Shown here: piece after piece, positions 22,681 through 33,478 of the stretch
Layout of the letters: each line of letters starts with the position of its first letter
Numbering within the stretch: position 1 is the stretch's first letter
Assembly: GCF_021130785.1 (NCBI RefSeq)
Contig: NC_060209.1
Coordinates: 25,427,501 to 25,491,500 of the forward strand
Length of the DNA stretch: 64,000 nt
Source of the DNA: Homalodisca vitripennis
Lineage: Eukaryota > Arthropoda > Insecta > Hemiptera > Cicadellidae
Direction: 5' to 3'
The notes under the pieces: generated by a model
The model's input: the letters and a program-made list of their open reading frames with translations, nothing else
Told to the model about the DNA's origin: nothing
Databases searched by the model: none
Translations under genes and position numbers: made by a program

Positions 22681-23396
22681 AAAGTGAGAATTATAAGAAA
22701 CGATCTCTTCTGCGACAGTTGGTGACTGGATCCCAGGGTAAATACCCGCCAGCTGTGCGTGCTTTTCGTTCAGTTAGTAACTACAAGCAAGGAAGTATGC
22801 GATATTTATATCTACCAAAGCATTTTTATAGTCTGCGTATTACGAAAAACAAGGTAATGAGTAGGTAAAGACTACAGAGAAAGTGAGAATGAGAAGAAAC
22901 GAACTCATCTGCAGCAGTAGGTGACTGGACCCCAGGGTAAATACCTGCCAGCTGTGCGTGCTTTTCGTTCAGTTAGTAAACTACAAGCAAGGAAGTATGC
23001 GATATTTATATCTACCAAAGCATTTTTATAGTCGATAGATTACGAAAAGCAAGGTAATGAGTAGGTAATGACTATAGAAAAAGTGAGAATGAGAATAAAC
23101 GAACTCATCTGCGGCAGTTGGTGACTGGATCCCAAGGGTAAATACCCGTCAGTTGTGCGTGCTTTTCGTTCAGTTAGTAACTACAAGCAAGGAAGTATGC
23201 GATATTTATATCTACCAAAGCATTTTTATAGTCTGTGGATTACGAAAAGCAAGGTAATGAGTAGGTAAAGACTACAGAGAAAGTGAGAATGAGAAGAAAC
23301 GAACTCATCTGCAGCAGTTGGTGACTGGATCCCAAGGGAAATACCCGTCAGTTGTGCCTGCTTTTCGTTCCTTTTGCAATTAAAAGCAAGGAAGAA
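22681..23396. repeat. Tandem array, ~200-bp unit, about 3.6 copies
   Basis: Units begin with AAAGTGAGAAT at 22681, 22880, 23080 and 23280, giving periods of 199, 200 and 200. Each contains GTGACTGGA.CCCA.GGTAA, GCTTTTCGTTCAGTTAGTAA and GATATTTATATCTACCAAAG. The fourth unit breaks off after the Ser/Val-like GCTTTTCGTTC block. Differences are scattered substitutions at a few percent. The unit is not coding in any frame. Confidence 0.9.
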
Positions 23397-25050
23397 AGGA
23401 ATTCTTAAGTTATTAAAACATTACTGGCAGACAGTAAATTAGAGGTAGTTTACCAATATTGCAACCCCACAGTGTTGTATTACAACTAAAAATGTCCAGC
23501 ATCCTAAAAAAAACACTCTTCATTCTCTGCTTGTAAGAACTTAGGACTAGATAAATAATTAGCGGATTAGCATGATTAGCTTAAAAGTTAAAAATAACAA
23601 TTAAAGATAATACATTGACCTCTCAGGTTTTGGTTGGTTAATGGTAGTATTGGCTTGGTGTAACACAAATTATTATTAAATAAAATAGTGGTGATAATTA
23701 GGTACTGTTATCAGAATTGTCAATACAACAGATTCCCTATTCCAACAACGTCGTTTCCTATTCAAACCACGTCATATTAAATGTAAATATTTTTGAAACA
23801 AGAATAGACTTATTTGGTAACTAGGGTCAACAAGAATTTCCATGTAAAAATTTCAGAACGATCGGTCCAGTAGTTTTTACGTGATTGAGTGAGACACGCG
23901 CGCGCGCGCGCGTTTATGTCTTACTTGTGTAATTGGTCGCCTCGTTGGAGGTTATTAACATCTTACTGTTACTATAATGAATGGCAACGTCATTGTTTTG
24001 AAAAAAAACCTAAATGTAGCTACTTAATACTGAAATATTGACGGGTTTCATTCAATTTATAGCCTGAACATAAAATAAATATGTCATGGATCCTTCACTA
24101 ACAAAGCCATTAGAGAAATGTTTTCAGAAATAATGTTTACTAAGTTACTTTACCATGTTATCCCTAAACAAATACATGCAAGGATTAATATTGTACAAAT
24201 GAATATCAACCATGAAGTGCCTACATTCTAAATCCGAGAGTCCGGAACATTAGCGATGATTCAAAAAACTCATTGTAGATTTTCAAAGGCAACCATAACT
24301 CAACACATTATTCGTGACATCAAAACAATTATCTAATACAAAAATACATGAATGAAAATGTTAAATATAAATGTTGTGTTTCTCAAGAAAATGAGAAAAA
24401 ATATCGTTTTGCTTTCACTTAAATTTACAACTTTGTAGATGAGATGTTAAAAATCATAGATTGTCATTCAAAAACTATGAATGGCTGATTTTTTAGTTTA
24501 GAAACTCATTTGTTGCAGTCTACATAGTGCTTGAATAAATTCGTATAAGTTAAATAGATTTCTATTTGAAAACGTTTCCATAGACTAGATTTGTAAGGTT
24601 TCAAAATTAACAGAGATTATAATTTAAATTATTTCTACAAGCTATTTCATATTTTTAAAGTATAATAAACATTGTAAAGTAAGTAACAACTAAAATATTG
24701 ATATTAAAACCATTCTGTACTTTTGAAAATAATTCAACTTCGAAAACGAATATTAATTTATTAAAACTAAACCTATGGGTACTGTTGATATTCAATAAAT
24801 TACTTTATTTTGTTTTTCATAATGAGAAACCAAAAGCTTAGAGACAGATTAGTGCTATGGTGGCCCAGATAAACTACTTAAATCAATAAATACTCTTATT
24901 TTACATATCAGAGTTTTTAAACTTTTGAGGTTTAGCAGAAGAAAACACACTGGGGTTCCCTATTTCCGTAAACAATAAATATCCACAATAAAACACATGT
25001 GACGTTATTTACAGCAGGGAACTATAAATATTGGAGCTGTTTATATGTTA
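23397..25050. other. AT-rich stretch with a probable repeat tail
   Basis: Around 23830-23912, the text AAATTTCAGAACGATCGGTCC followed by AGTAGTTTTTACGTGA and a CG run (23896-23911) has the look of a dispersed repeat end, but no second copy is in the window. The CG run is again Z-DNA-prone. Nothing else is recognised. Confidence 0.4.
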
Positions 25051-25055
25051 AGCAG

Positions 25056-25168
25056 AATCCAGAGCAGACAGTAGTTTGTTCCACCACTTGAGGTAGTTCT
25101 GTCCTCATTCTAGGTGAAACAATAAATCTTCCTGTTTTCCTTATCTTACGTGAGCATTGCATTAAAAA
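25056..25168 (+). repeat. Dispersed repeat family R2, copy C
   Basis: GAGCAGACAGTAG, TTCCACCACTTGAGGTAGTT, CTGTCCTCATTCTAGG and GAAACAATAAATC match the blocks at 7543 and 8221 in the same orientation. This copy reads most cleanly, with a short CC..GG pairing before GAAAC. The element class is unknown. Confidence 0.6.
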
Positions 25169-25663
25169 CAATAGGAAAATGTGTTTTAAGCCTTCTCCAG
25201 CCTTACGTTCAATTTTTTACCGATAATTTATCACAAATCATTCTAAAATGTATAGTTTTTCCAACACGTGTAGTATATTATTACTGTTTAAGATGTTTTG
25301 TTGTAGGGGTTATGCTTTACCTGGACAGAATTAACAAGCTACTAAGTTACATTATTTTCCAAAACTATTAGTTAGTCTAACTATCCATTATAACTCAATA
25401 CTCTAAAAGTATTCTCATTAAAAACTTGTATTGATTGTATTATAGATTAAACGTGTCTTATAAAAAGGATAGGTAACACAAAGTTTTCATTATATCAATA
25501 TCATAATTAAGTTGATAAATGTCTTAAGCTCAGCGAGTTCGAAGAGAAGGTTGACCTTTTCAAACCTTTTATATCCAAGAAGAATGTTTATTTAATTTTG
25601 TTCGTCTATAAGCATTTTTAAAGCTTGCAGATTTGACTTAAATCTATTTGCAATGTTTTAATT

Positions 25664-25846
25664 TTATGGGGCACTGGTAACCAACATTTTGAAGACTAAT
25701 CCATACTCTGTCAGTCTGTAAGTGTTGTATTGAGAAAAATTGTGTGCCACTCTGAGCAATTCCGTCAAGCCCGTCACGATGTCGAATTTTTCTCCATCAA
25801 GTCCACAAATTGCGTTCAATTTTTGTTCTTGAGGTACTATATTCAT
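25664..25846 (-). CDS. Unrecognised 60-codon frame
   Basis: The minus-strand frame starts at an ATG in good context (CCACATGAA) and reads NAICGLDGEKFDIVTGLTEL, then LRVAHNFSQYNTYRLTEYGL. Its mixed composition (G, D, E, T, R) differs from the I/F/Y/K-rich chance frames nearby, and its GC content is higher than the flanks. No domain is recognised. It could be a fragment of a mobile element, an exon or chance. No strong splice sites were seen at its edges. Confidence 0.2.
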   Translation of the reverse strand: MNIVPQEQKLNAICGLDGEKFDIVTGLTELLRVAHNFSQYNTYRLTEYGLVFKMLVTSAP

Positions 25847-25849
25847 GTG

Positions 25850-26690
25850 GCTGTATACTAGTATTTTTATTGCTAAGCGTTATTAGTAATATCAATGTAT
25901 CATCGCTACTACTGTACTATTTAAAGAATTTTATAAATAACAAGAGCAGTTTCGATATGTTTTGATCGATGAGGTACATCAATAGTTGAAATACAATCGG
26001 ATGTACTTTTAAAGTTTATTTAACTGAGCTACCATACCAAAATTAAACCCTTTCATTAACCACAACGCTAAATAAACCACCAACACATTGCATCTTCAGT
26101 GGTAGAACCTCAAGCCACAAAACAGAATGTTTGGGGATCTAATTGTTTTGCATTATCTGGCTTTATGGTAGATTTTGGCAAATTAGCGGTGTAATCAGAG
26201 CCAACTTCAGCCACTAACAACCAGATATGCAACTGTAAAAAATAAATTAGCAATGATTACAAATATACATTTTGTCCTTTTATGTTACTTGTAGCACATG
26301 TTAAGTCATTTTTATAAAGTTATTGTCTTTCGCACATTTTTCTAGGTAGAGTAATTTTAAAGTCGAATAATTTATATTCCATAGAAGGTGACAGGTAACG
26401 TTTTAACTAGCATATTTACTGTAACGATCTCATCTAATATATGCATATGTATAACCTCAGACATTATAAAAGATATCTGAATAATACATTTTATTACATG
26501 AAAAGTAAATCAAGAACCAAAAAGTGGGCGGATAAGATTATTCTATTTATCAAGTAATCAAGTCTAATATTATTCATCGCAAGGTACTTTACCTGTGGTA
26601 TAAATGGAATGGTTAGCGACATGAAAGCGCATTTAACATTACCTCATTGAGTTATAGTGCAACTTAAGTTTTATCGTTTACTGAGATAAA
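25850..26690. other. AT-rich stretch, nothing recognised
   Basis: No supported feature. Confidence 0.45.
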
Positions 26691-26694
26691 ACTT

Positions 26695-26925
26695 AAACTT
26701 TCAATCTCATGGGAAGAGATTAGAAGGAAATCCAACGACGGACCGGAAGCTGGGCCTGTAAACAGGAAATGGAAGCGCTGCTGAAGGAAGCCATCCCCCT
26801 GTCCAGGAGATGTGGCGATTATCAATTATTGGCTGATAGCGACCTTCCCACCCCTCCGACAATAGCAATTTCGCCAGAAGAAAATGAAGCCTCACTTGCT
26901 CTTTATTGGACACAGTGTGAAATGT
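26695..26925. other. GC-rich patch, unassigned
   Basis: About 230 bases of roughly 50% GC in AT-rich surroundings. The minus frame 26913-26707 starts on a non-ATG codon. The plus strand has WEEIRRKSNDGPEAGPVNRK before a stop. Neither matches a family I know. An old mobile-element fragment or a non-coding exon are both possible. Confidence 0.3.
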
Positions 26926-27252
26926 AGAGGCTAATGTATTTTACTGTTCTGTCAGAGTGTTAAAGGTATAATAATACTAGTAAAACATGCTTGAAAAGTA
27001 AGCAAATCCATGAAATCATATATTTTTATTTCAAGTAGTGTCTATAATAGCAAAGATCTCGTAGTTCTTTTCACTTATTAATGAACAACCAATTTACTAT
27101 AATAATGTATTTCCGGAAAATGTATAAATACACTTTGCAAACACCCTCATTGTACCATTCAAGGAAAATATTTACATGACCAATGAACATGGCCTACAGA
27201 GCCCAAAATCACCTCCGTTAAAATGTTTTGATATATAAATATATAAAAATTG

Positions 27253-27285
27253 TATATATATATATATGATATATATATATATATA
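27253..27285. repeat. (TA)n microsatellite at the 5' edge of the PLE remnant
   Basis: A TA run with one break (ATGATA) directly precedes the first recognisable Penelope-like coding sequence at 27286. Confidence 0.9.
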
Positions 27286-27966
27286 TCAACTTCAAGTAAT
27301 CTGGCAAATCAAATTCGAGATATTCAAATTCCATTAAACTCTTTCTTCATTTCGTTTGATGTTAACAACATGTACTCAAACATTATAAAACAAGAAACAA
27401 TTCAAATCCTAAAAGATAATCTAATAAAATACAGTAAACTAGATATGAATGAAATTGACGATATCTTATCATTGAAAAAAGCAACTGTTAATCAAAAATT
27501 ATTTTCAATACAATAAGGACTTTTACAAACAAGAAGATGGGTTGGCAATGGGATCTCCTCTTTCAGGCTTTCTTGCAAATATATATATATGCAACGTTTA
27601 GAAAAGAACAAAATAATGAGTGACACTAATCCGTTTAAAGACAAAATAGTTTATTGGTTTAGATATGTGGATGATATATTATGTCTTTTCAATGGAGATG
27701 AGAACCAGGCAGAACACTTTTTAACATTTCTCAATTCTATATCACCAACATTTAAGTTTTCTAAAGAAATCCAAAAAGTCAAAATTAACTTTCTTGATAT
27801 AAGTATTTCTAATCTTAATGGAAATCACACATTTGAAATTTATAGAAAAACAACCCAAACAGATCTTCAAATACCATCATCCTCTAACCATCCTTGGAAA
27901 TACAAATTAGCAGCATTTTACTCAATGGTAAACAGAATGTTAAATATTAAATATACCAATGAGTGA
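27286..27966 (+). pseudogene. PLE reverse transcriptase, broken
   Basis: Three pieces are seen in different frames. The first (27286-27516) reads FFISFDVNNMYSNI, the motif with the first catalytic Asp. A one-base shift near 27500 then leads to DGLAMGSPLSGFLANIY (27536-27580), the G.PMGS.LSP..ANIY motif of PLE reverse transcriptases. A two-base gain in the TATATA that encodes NIY shifts the frame again. The third piece (27589-27966) has FRYVDDILCLF, the YVDD catalytic pair, then INFLDISIS, and ends with a stop at KYTNE. The N-terminal part of the RT is absent. The motif order and spacing fit the family. Confidence 0.88.
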
Positions 27967-28632
27967 TGAAAATAAAAATAAAGAAATTACAGTAATAAAA
28001 TACCTAGCTGTCAAAAATGGATATCAACCCCAAATTGTAGACAAATTGATTAAGAAGAAAACAAGAAAAATTAATAAAACCAACAAAATACTATCTAATC
28101 ATAATACTACAGAAATTCAGAAATATATATATGTGTACCATTCAATACTAAATTAAACAAAGCTGTTCGAAAAACCTTTCAAAATCCAAAATTCTCCATC
28201 AGTCACCAAACAAGAAATAATACATTTAAACTTATTGAAAACAAAGTGAACCAAAATGATGACAAACAGGAATTATACAAACAATCTGGAGTATACAAAA
28301 TTAACTGTAGTGACTGTGAAAGCTATTATATTGGGAAAACTGGAAGAAATTTTAATAAAAGGTTTAAAGAACACATACAACATTTAAAAACAAATAACAT
28401 GTCTGTAATAAAATCTAATTTTGCTAAACACTTTGGAGACTGACCATAACTACACAAATATTGAAAAGAAATTTTAGATGTCGAAAGGAAAGGAGAGAAA
28501 TTAAACACAAAAGAAGAATTACATATTTATCTAAATTATAATAAGGATCCTCATAACATTTTAAATAGTAATCTGAAAAATAAGACAAATCCAATTTTTG
28601 AAAAAATTAAAATATTAATTACAGATTACTAA
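27959..28632 (+). pseudogene. PLE linker and GIY-YIG endonuclease, broken
   Basis: After a frameshift at the end of the RT, 27959-28156 covers a lysine-rich linker (KNGYQPQIVDKLIKKK). From 28135 a new frame leads into SGVYKINCSDCESYYIGKTG followed by RNFNKRFKEHIQHL. GVY...C..C...YIG.TGR....R..EH is the GIY-YIG nuclease core, with the CxxC pair typical of PLE endonucleases. A stop at 28441 follows FAKHFGD. The C-terminal phrase EELHIYLNYNKDPHNILNS ends at TAA 28630-28632 after further shifts. The catalytic Tyr, Arg and the EH glutamate can be read, but the protein as a whole cannot be made. Confidence 0.85.
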
Positions 28633-28721
28633 TAAGAAAATTACAACTGTGTCATTTAAATTTAACATATGTTTAAAAGGTCCACATGTGTATATCTAAT
28701 TGTTTATTATTTATTTAGAGG

Positions 28722-28770
28722 TTAATGTACACTGATGATGGTTAAAAACCGAAACACGTGTATGTATTAA
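28722..28770 (+). ncRNA. Hammerhead-like self-cleaving motif at PLE 3' end
   Basis: CTGATGA (28732-28738) is followed by one unpaired T, a 4-bp stem (GGTT against AACC, AAA loop), then GAAA (28751-28754). Stem III would be A-U and C-G closed by an ACGT loop, with cleavage predicted after A28762. Stem I pairs ACA (28729-28731) with TGT (28763-28765) and TTAAT (28722-28726) with ATTAA (28766-28770), leaving a GT bulge. PLE terminal repeats are known to carry minimal hammerhead ribozymes with very short stem III. The extra base between the CTGATGA box and stem II departs from the canonical core, so activity is uncertain. Confidence 0.5.
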
Positions 28771-28774
28771 AAAG

Positions 28775-28778
<4 letters not shown>

Positions 28779-28845
<67 letters not shown>
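28779..28845. repeat. (TA)n microsatellite at the 3' edge of the PLE remnant
   Basis: A perfect TA run begins nine bases after the hammerhead-like motif. Confidence 0.95.
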
Positions 28846-28848
<3 letters not shown>

Positions 28849-29244
28849 TTAGAGATTATGAACCTATGAACCTAGAGAATAAAATAAAGTGTTCTCTCTT
28901 ACTTTACTTAGTTTACTAAGTTTACTCAAAGTTTTGTAATAAGTAAACTTTTAGTATCCGGAATAATGTTCGAGACATTGATTACATTTAAGTCATACGC
29001 GGACTTTTCTATCATCGAGAACTGGTGATAGAAATACTGAAACCATAATAAAATGACCTTATAAGTGCCTTCACTAAGTTTTCTCGCCACCTTATTGTGA
29101 TATTTCTTTCCACTATGGAGGCCGATTACATTGTTATATTCACAGCTCTGCTGTTTATGATCTAAGAGAAAGAATCAAAACTGTTCTTTAATTCTCAAAA
29201 CACTTCCTAAAGATATTGAGTTCATGAATATCCCATTAGAATAA

Positions 29245-29248
<4 letters not shown>

Positions 29249-29292
<44 letters not shown>
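29249..29292. repeat. (TA)n microsatellite
   Basis: A perfect TA run, followed by a non-repetitive segment and then the 113-bp tandem repeat. Confidence 0.95.
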
Positions 29293-29293
<1 letters not shown>

Positions 29294-29337
29294 GGGACAG
29301 ACCAACTACTCCTGAACCTGAGCTCTGAGGGTCGTTC

Positions 29338-29650
29338 AATACCACTTGACAGCGTCTGAGTGGATTTGATTGAGTGATCTTGATTGGTGAGTGCTTAACA
29401 CGTATATAACATACATATACATTGAGAATATAACACGATTAACACTGGATAATACCACTTGATAGTGGCTGAGTAGATTTTATTGAGTAACATTGATTGG
29501 TTAGTGAATAAAACGTGTACTACATATATTTAAATTGAGGATATAACACGATTTACTCTAGATAATACCACTTGACAGCGTCTGAGTGGATTTGAACGAG
29601 TGATCTTGATTGGTGAGTGCTTAACACGTGTACCACATACATATACTTTT
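29338..29650. repeat. Tandem array, 113-bp unit, about 2.8 copies
   Basis: AATACCACTTGA begins units at 29338, 29451 and 29564. Units 1 and 3 share GACAGCGTCTGAGTGGATTT and TGATCTTGATTGGTGAGTG and resemble each other more than unit 2, which has TAGTGGCTGAG and TAACATTGATTGG. That suggests a higher-order two-unit history. Non-coding. Confidence 0.8.
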
Positions 29651-29984
29651 TCCGGTTTTTATTTCTAGTTTTTGATAGTAGAAACGGTGTATGTGTTCAA
29701 ATAACAGGTTTATGGTGTTGTTCAAATAAAAAATTAGTTAACGGTTAATATTAGATTGATTTCGGAATTCTAATCTGATGTTATATTTAATTTAAACGGA
29801 CAAACTACTTAAATTACATCTGATCTTTTTAAACTAATCAACAATGTGGTAGTAAGAACTGTGATAATGACGACTGGCTCTCTTTTGGACTGAATACGGC
29901 AGGTGGTATCAGGACTTCATAAGACACCAAAATCATAATTGTAAAAACTAAGAAGTTAAGTGTTAATTTTATTTGTCGTTCTAT

Positions 29985-30065
29985 AGATATTCTGTGAACA
30001 GATATACAGACAGACATACATAAGAGAGATGTTGCCATCCCACCAGTTATTAGCTTCGCTAACGT
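29985..30065 (+). repeat. Dispersed (ACAG)-containing repeat family R3, fragment
   Basis: The text has ACAGATATACAGACAGACAT and then TTATTAGCTTCGCTAACG. Similar ACAGACAGACAG blocks next to 'cagcccct' and 'ttcgct' words occur at 51085 and 61895 (+), and in reverse at 35860 and 57870. This copy is the most degraded. Confidence 0.4.
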
Positions 30066-30312
30066 TCAACAAATAAATTGAAATATTACTCACAATTGCG
30101 ATTGTTTCTTTAAAACACTTAATAATAACACTACTTACTTAAAATTGAAGCTAGGCAAAGTTGTCCTCCAAGTTATTAGTTTTCAATTTGAACGATCAAA
30201 TCTTATGTTTATCAAAAATGTATACCGTCTTTGCAAATACTGTCTGCTTAAAAGGTATAGTCTGGATATAATAATATGTTAGTTATCATTTTCACAATCT
30301 CCCGTTATATTG

Positions 30313-30360
30313 GATAAGCCCATACATGCTCATATGTATACACGTATGAATGGGCTTATG
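30313..30360. repeat. Short hairpin, 10-bp perfect stem
   Basis: ATAAGCCCAT (30314-30323) and ATGGGCTTAT (30350-30359) are exact reverse complements around a 26-base AT-rich loop. Too short to propose as a microRNA precursor. Confidence 0.45.
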
Positions 30361-33140
30361 CAATACATAATACTAGCTTGTGAACACAATAACTGTCGTA
30401 ATATCACATCCAGACTTACTTTGTACAGAGTCGGTATTTACACGTACCTTGAATGCGTTCTTAGATCATTCGTATCTGTGCAAAGAGTTTATCTTAGATA
30501 TTTCCCAATATAGACCAAAAATTACACTTAGGTAATTATAAACAAATTTTATTCTCGTACGTTTTATGATTCTTAACATCTTATTCTCAATATCTCATAA
30601 GATTTCAAGATAGCGGTTTGGAAAAGTAATGGTTGTATATTAGTCATTATGAAGCGTAGAGCAAACAAAAAGGTTTTTAAAATTCTCAGGTAATTTACAG
30701 TCATATCTGTTCGTCATAGAGGCCGTATAGAGTTTTGAGCAGCATAAAAAAAATATTGTGAAACTAAACGCCATAACTTCCGTACTTTTCAATAGATCCA
30801 AACTAAATTTTGTACAGAAAAAAATTACATATAACTTGGCTGAGTTCTTCAACCAATCTTATGACCATAAAACAATAAAATGTTTCAAGATGGTAATTAG
30901 AATTTTTGCCAAAATTATAACTCAAGTATTTTTACTAAATGACCATAATTATTATAAGTAATAAAGTTCTAAAAGCCCAAGACTACGACTTCATTATTTA
31001 TATTCATTGTACTTGTTATCCATGAATTCACATTCAACATGGATATCCCTTGTATAACCTGAACCTGTACCCCTTTGCAAAAACAAAAACACATGTCGAT
31101 TCCCTAGACAAAAAATTAAAAATATAACTTCCACAAACAACTTATTGTAGCTCTTTACTTTGAACGCTCAATCTTCCTGTACGAGTATAATATTTTGTTA
31201 TGTAAATGGAAGGTTGTTTTTGAACTTATTTTTAGCCCTTTTATTGCATCTTGTATGGAATTTGTGGAAATGCTATTAATTACTGTGGTCGACGTAGATG
31301 CTGAATATGCTAATTTTACAGGTAAAGATTGTTGCTTGTTGCAGTTGTGCTAAATGAGATACGATGACTGCCGGAACCAGGGAAGCACGACGTGCTTAGC
31401 TGCCAAAAAAATAAATACAGGAAATAACAAAAACAAGATACTGATGGAACCATTTAACCGATTTTTAAGTATGTATTTCTAAATTTATAAAAATTACTGT
31501 CCACATAGTGACTACTTGAAAATTTTAAAATTTCAAAATAACTATCTTTCTTAGTACGGTAGTTCACAAATTAATTTTAAAATTAAAATAATTTGAAATT
31601 AAAGGAAAAAACAGAAAAACTAATTTGGCCACAAAGGTGCTACTATCCATAGTATAAATTTCGTAACATTTTCCGGTATGTTTAGCCTTAATTGGTTATT
31701 TACACCATAGTATAATATTTAAATTACAAAAAATCACTACTACAGTTGTAGGCTTTCGACTTTTCTTAAAAAGTTTTCCTTCCGATAGTACTGTCTAACA
31801 TTTATCTTTAAAGCAAAGTATGTAAATAAACAAGTGAATATGTTAAAAACTTCATGTTTCAAAGGACAACCTTAATTTTGATGAATATAGGTTTTGACCA
31901 TTTCGATTTCAGGTAATAGCTCTACAATAGTTGTCCCTCTTATTGCATTCTAGATTGTAAAACTATTTATTCTTTGCAGTAAATTGTCATTTACACTAGT
32001 GTTGTGTGTTTGTGTTACTTGTGTTGTGCACACTTGATTTTAATTGACTAAGCGCACAACACTACATGTTACATTATGCCGTACTAATAGTTGCTAATTC
32101 TGAAAAATACATCTCGGAATCGAAAAACATTCTCGGAATTCAAACCTAGAAATTAAAGGCATTTGTGAACCTTGTGAATAAGTGTGTTGGTTCATCGCAA
32201 CGTATTTGAGAATGGACTGGGCATCGAGTAACTTGAGATAAGCTGTACACGCTTCCTCTTCCGGAGCAAACTGAGAAAATAATCCCTTGAAATTAAAACA
32301 GAGATTAAAACGAAAGTTTCCGTCAGGCCGTAGATATTAGGTTCCGACTTATCTGAGTGCTTTTTATAAAAGTTTTAGTAGTGAAATGAAAGATGTAATC
32401 CCAATTATCGCGCACTATTATTAATTTATTATTTAAAGTCCTTTGTTAACTGTGTAATACTATATTTTAACATTTTCAATACTTTCGTTGAAGTGTACTA
32501 AAGAAAACTACAGCGTTCCCTTAACATCGTTGTATACTATACACGTACGGTGTAAATAATGTAAACCACTTATTCAAATAAACTTTTATAAAAATATAGT
32601 AAAATATAAAATATAACCATATATTTAATAGAAATACGAAACACCTGATATATTTGATTTGTTTTGACCCCTTAATCCAAAATGGCAGAATAGTTTCGAT
32701 TCAATAGATGAATAATAAAATAAATCGAACTTACTAAATTCTTACTCTTGTTGGAAAGATGGTTAAAAATTCCAAAATATTAATATTTGTATTAGATTAA
32801 AAGTAATCGTATATTTAAATAACAAGTTTTAGTTTAGTTCGTTACACAATTTAGTAGAATTATTTTTATTTTCCTCTTTTTTCAAAATTGAAGAATAGTT
32901 CAGCCTGTTAGGATCCATATCCTAAAATAATTTCAAGAGATATACAGTAGACCATAAAATTTCTATGGAAGAGGCTCATGATGAGTCAGAACGTTTTTAT
33001 ATAGAAATCATTTATATTAGTGTCACATTTTTAAGAATTAGGAATGTGATATTTAAACAAAAATAATTTTTACTGATCTGTATAAAAATTATTTACAAGA
33101 ATATATTTGTTAAAGAAAGCCAGGTCAAATTTACTAAGTT
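30361..33140. other. AT-rich stretch, one weak exon candidate
   Basis: Mostly featureless. On the minus strand a good acceptor (TTATTTTTTTGGCAG, plus-strand 31400-31414) leads into a frame from 31399 to 31316: LSTSCFPGSGSHRISFSTTA and a few more codons, then TAA, with a possible donor CCT|GTAAAA beside the stop. This is compatible with a very small exon but is weak evidence. Near 32010-32080 are repeated GTTGTG words and their complements. Confidence 0.3.
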
Positions 33141-33149
33141 CTGAAAAAG

Positions 33150-33359
33150 TTAAGCCCGCTGAGGACGATATGTTACAAATCCAATGTTTTGCTGACTGGC
33201 GGTTGTTTGTTGAGTTGCATTAAATCTGCTGTGTGGCTCCCTGATATTTAACCTACCCTTTGTGTTCTCTGAATTATGGAAAACGCTGACTAGCTTTGTG
33301 CTGTGGGGCGAAACTGACCGTGGTAGGGGCACGGCGGCGAGGGGAGCACAAAATGGCAT
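33150..33359 (-). other. GC-rich patch with an unassigned minus-strand frame
   Basis: The minus frame starts at an ATG (33359), reads MPFCAPLAAVPLPRSVSPHS and later RLNIREPHSRFNATQQTT, and ends at a TAG-type stop near 33150. GC is above 50% at 33290-33350. No domain is recognised. The patch adjoins the R4 repeat that starts at about 33479, so it may be part of the same or another mobile element. Confidence 0.25.
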
Positions 33360-33478
33360 GTGATCTGCGAACAGCCAGTCATTACTTATATTAATGCTTG
33401 CTTCACACTTCTGTGTGATTTATGTAATCGTGACTACTTAAGACTATAAAATTATTTAACCAATAAGTTAATTAAACA

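Larger units (their letters stand above)
27286..28770 (+). mobile_element. Penelope-like retroelement, 5'-truncated and frameshifted
   Basis: The order RT then GIY-YIG endonuclease, followed by a hairpin of hammerhead type near the 3' end, identifies a Penelope-like element (PLE) of the endonuclease-bearing type. PLE proteins join a telomerase-related reverse transcriptase to a GIY-YIG nuclease that nicks the target. The copy begins inside the RT and ends just before a TA tract, so both ends abut TA runs (27253-27285 and 28779-28845). The GC content is very low throughout. Five or more frameshifts break the reading frame, so this copy is dead. Confidence 0.88.

Noticed and set aside
22681..23396. 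Direct repeats considered as a CRISPR-like array
   Set aside because: The whole 200-bp unit is conserved, with no short repeat and variable spacer pattern, and the context is eukaryotic.
30313..30360. Hairpin considered as a microRNA precursor
   Set aside because: The stem is only 10 perfect base pairs, below what a precursor needs.
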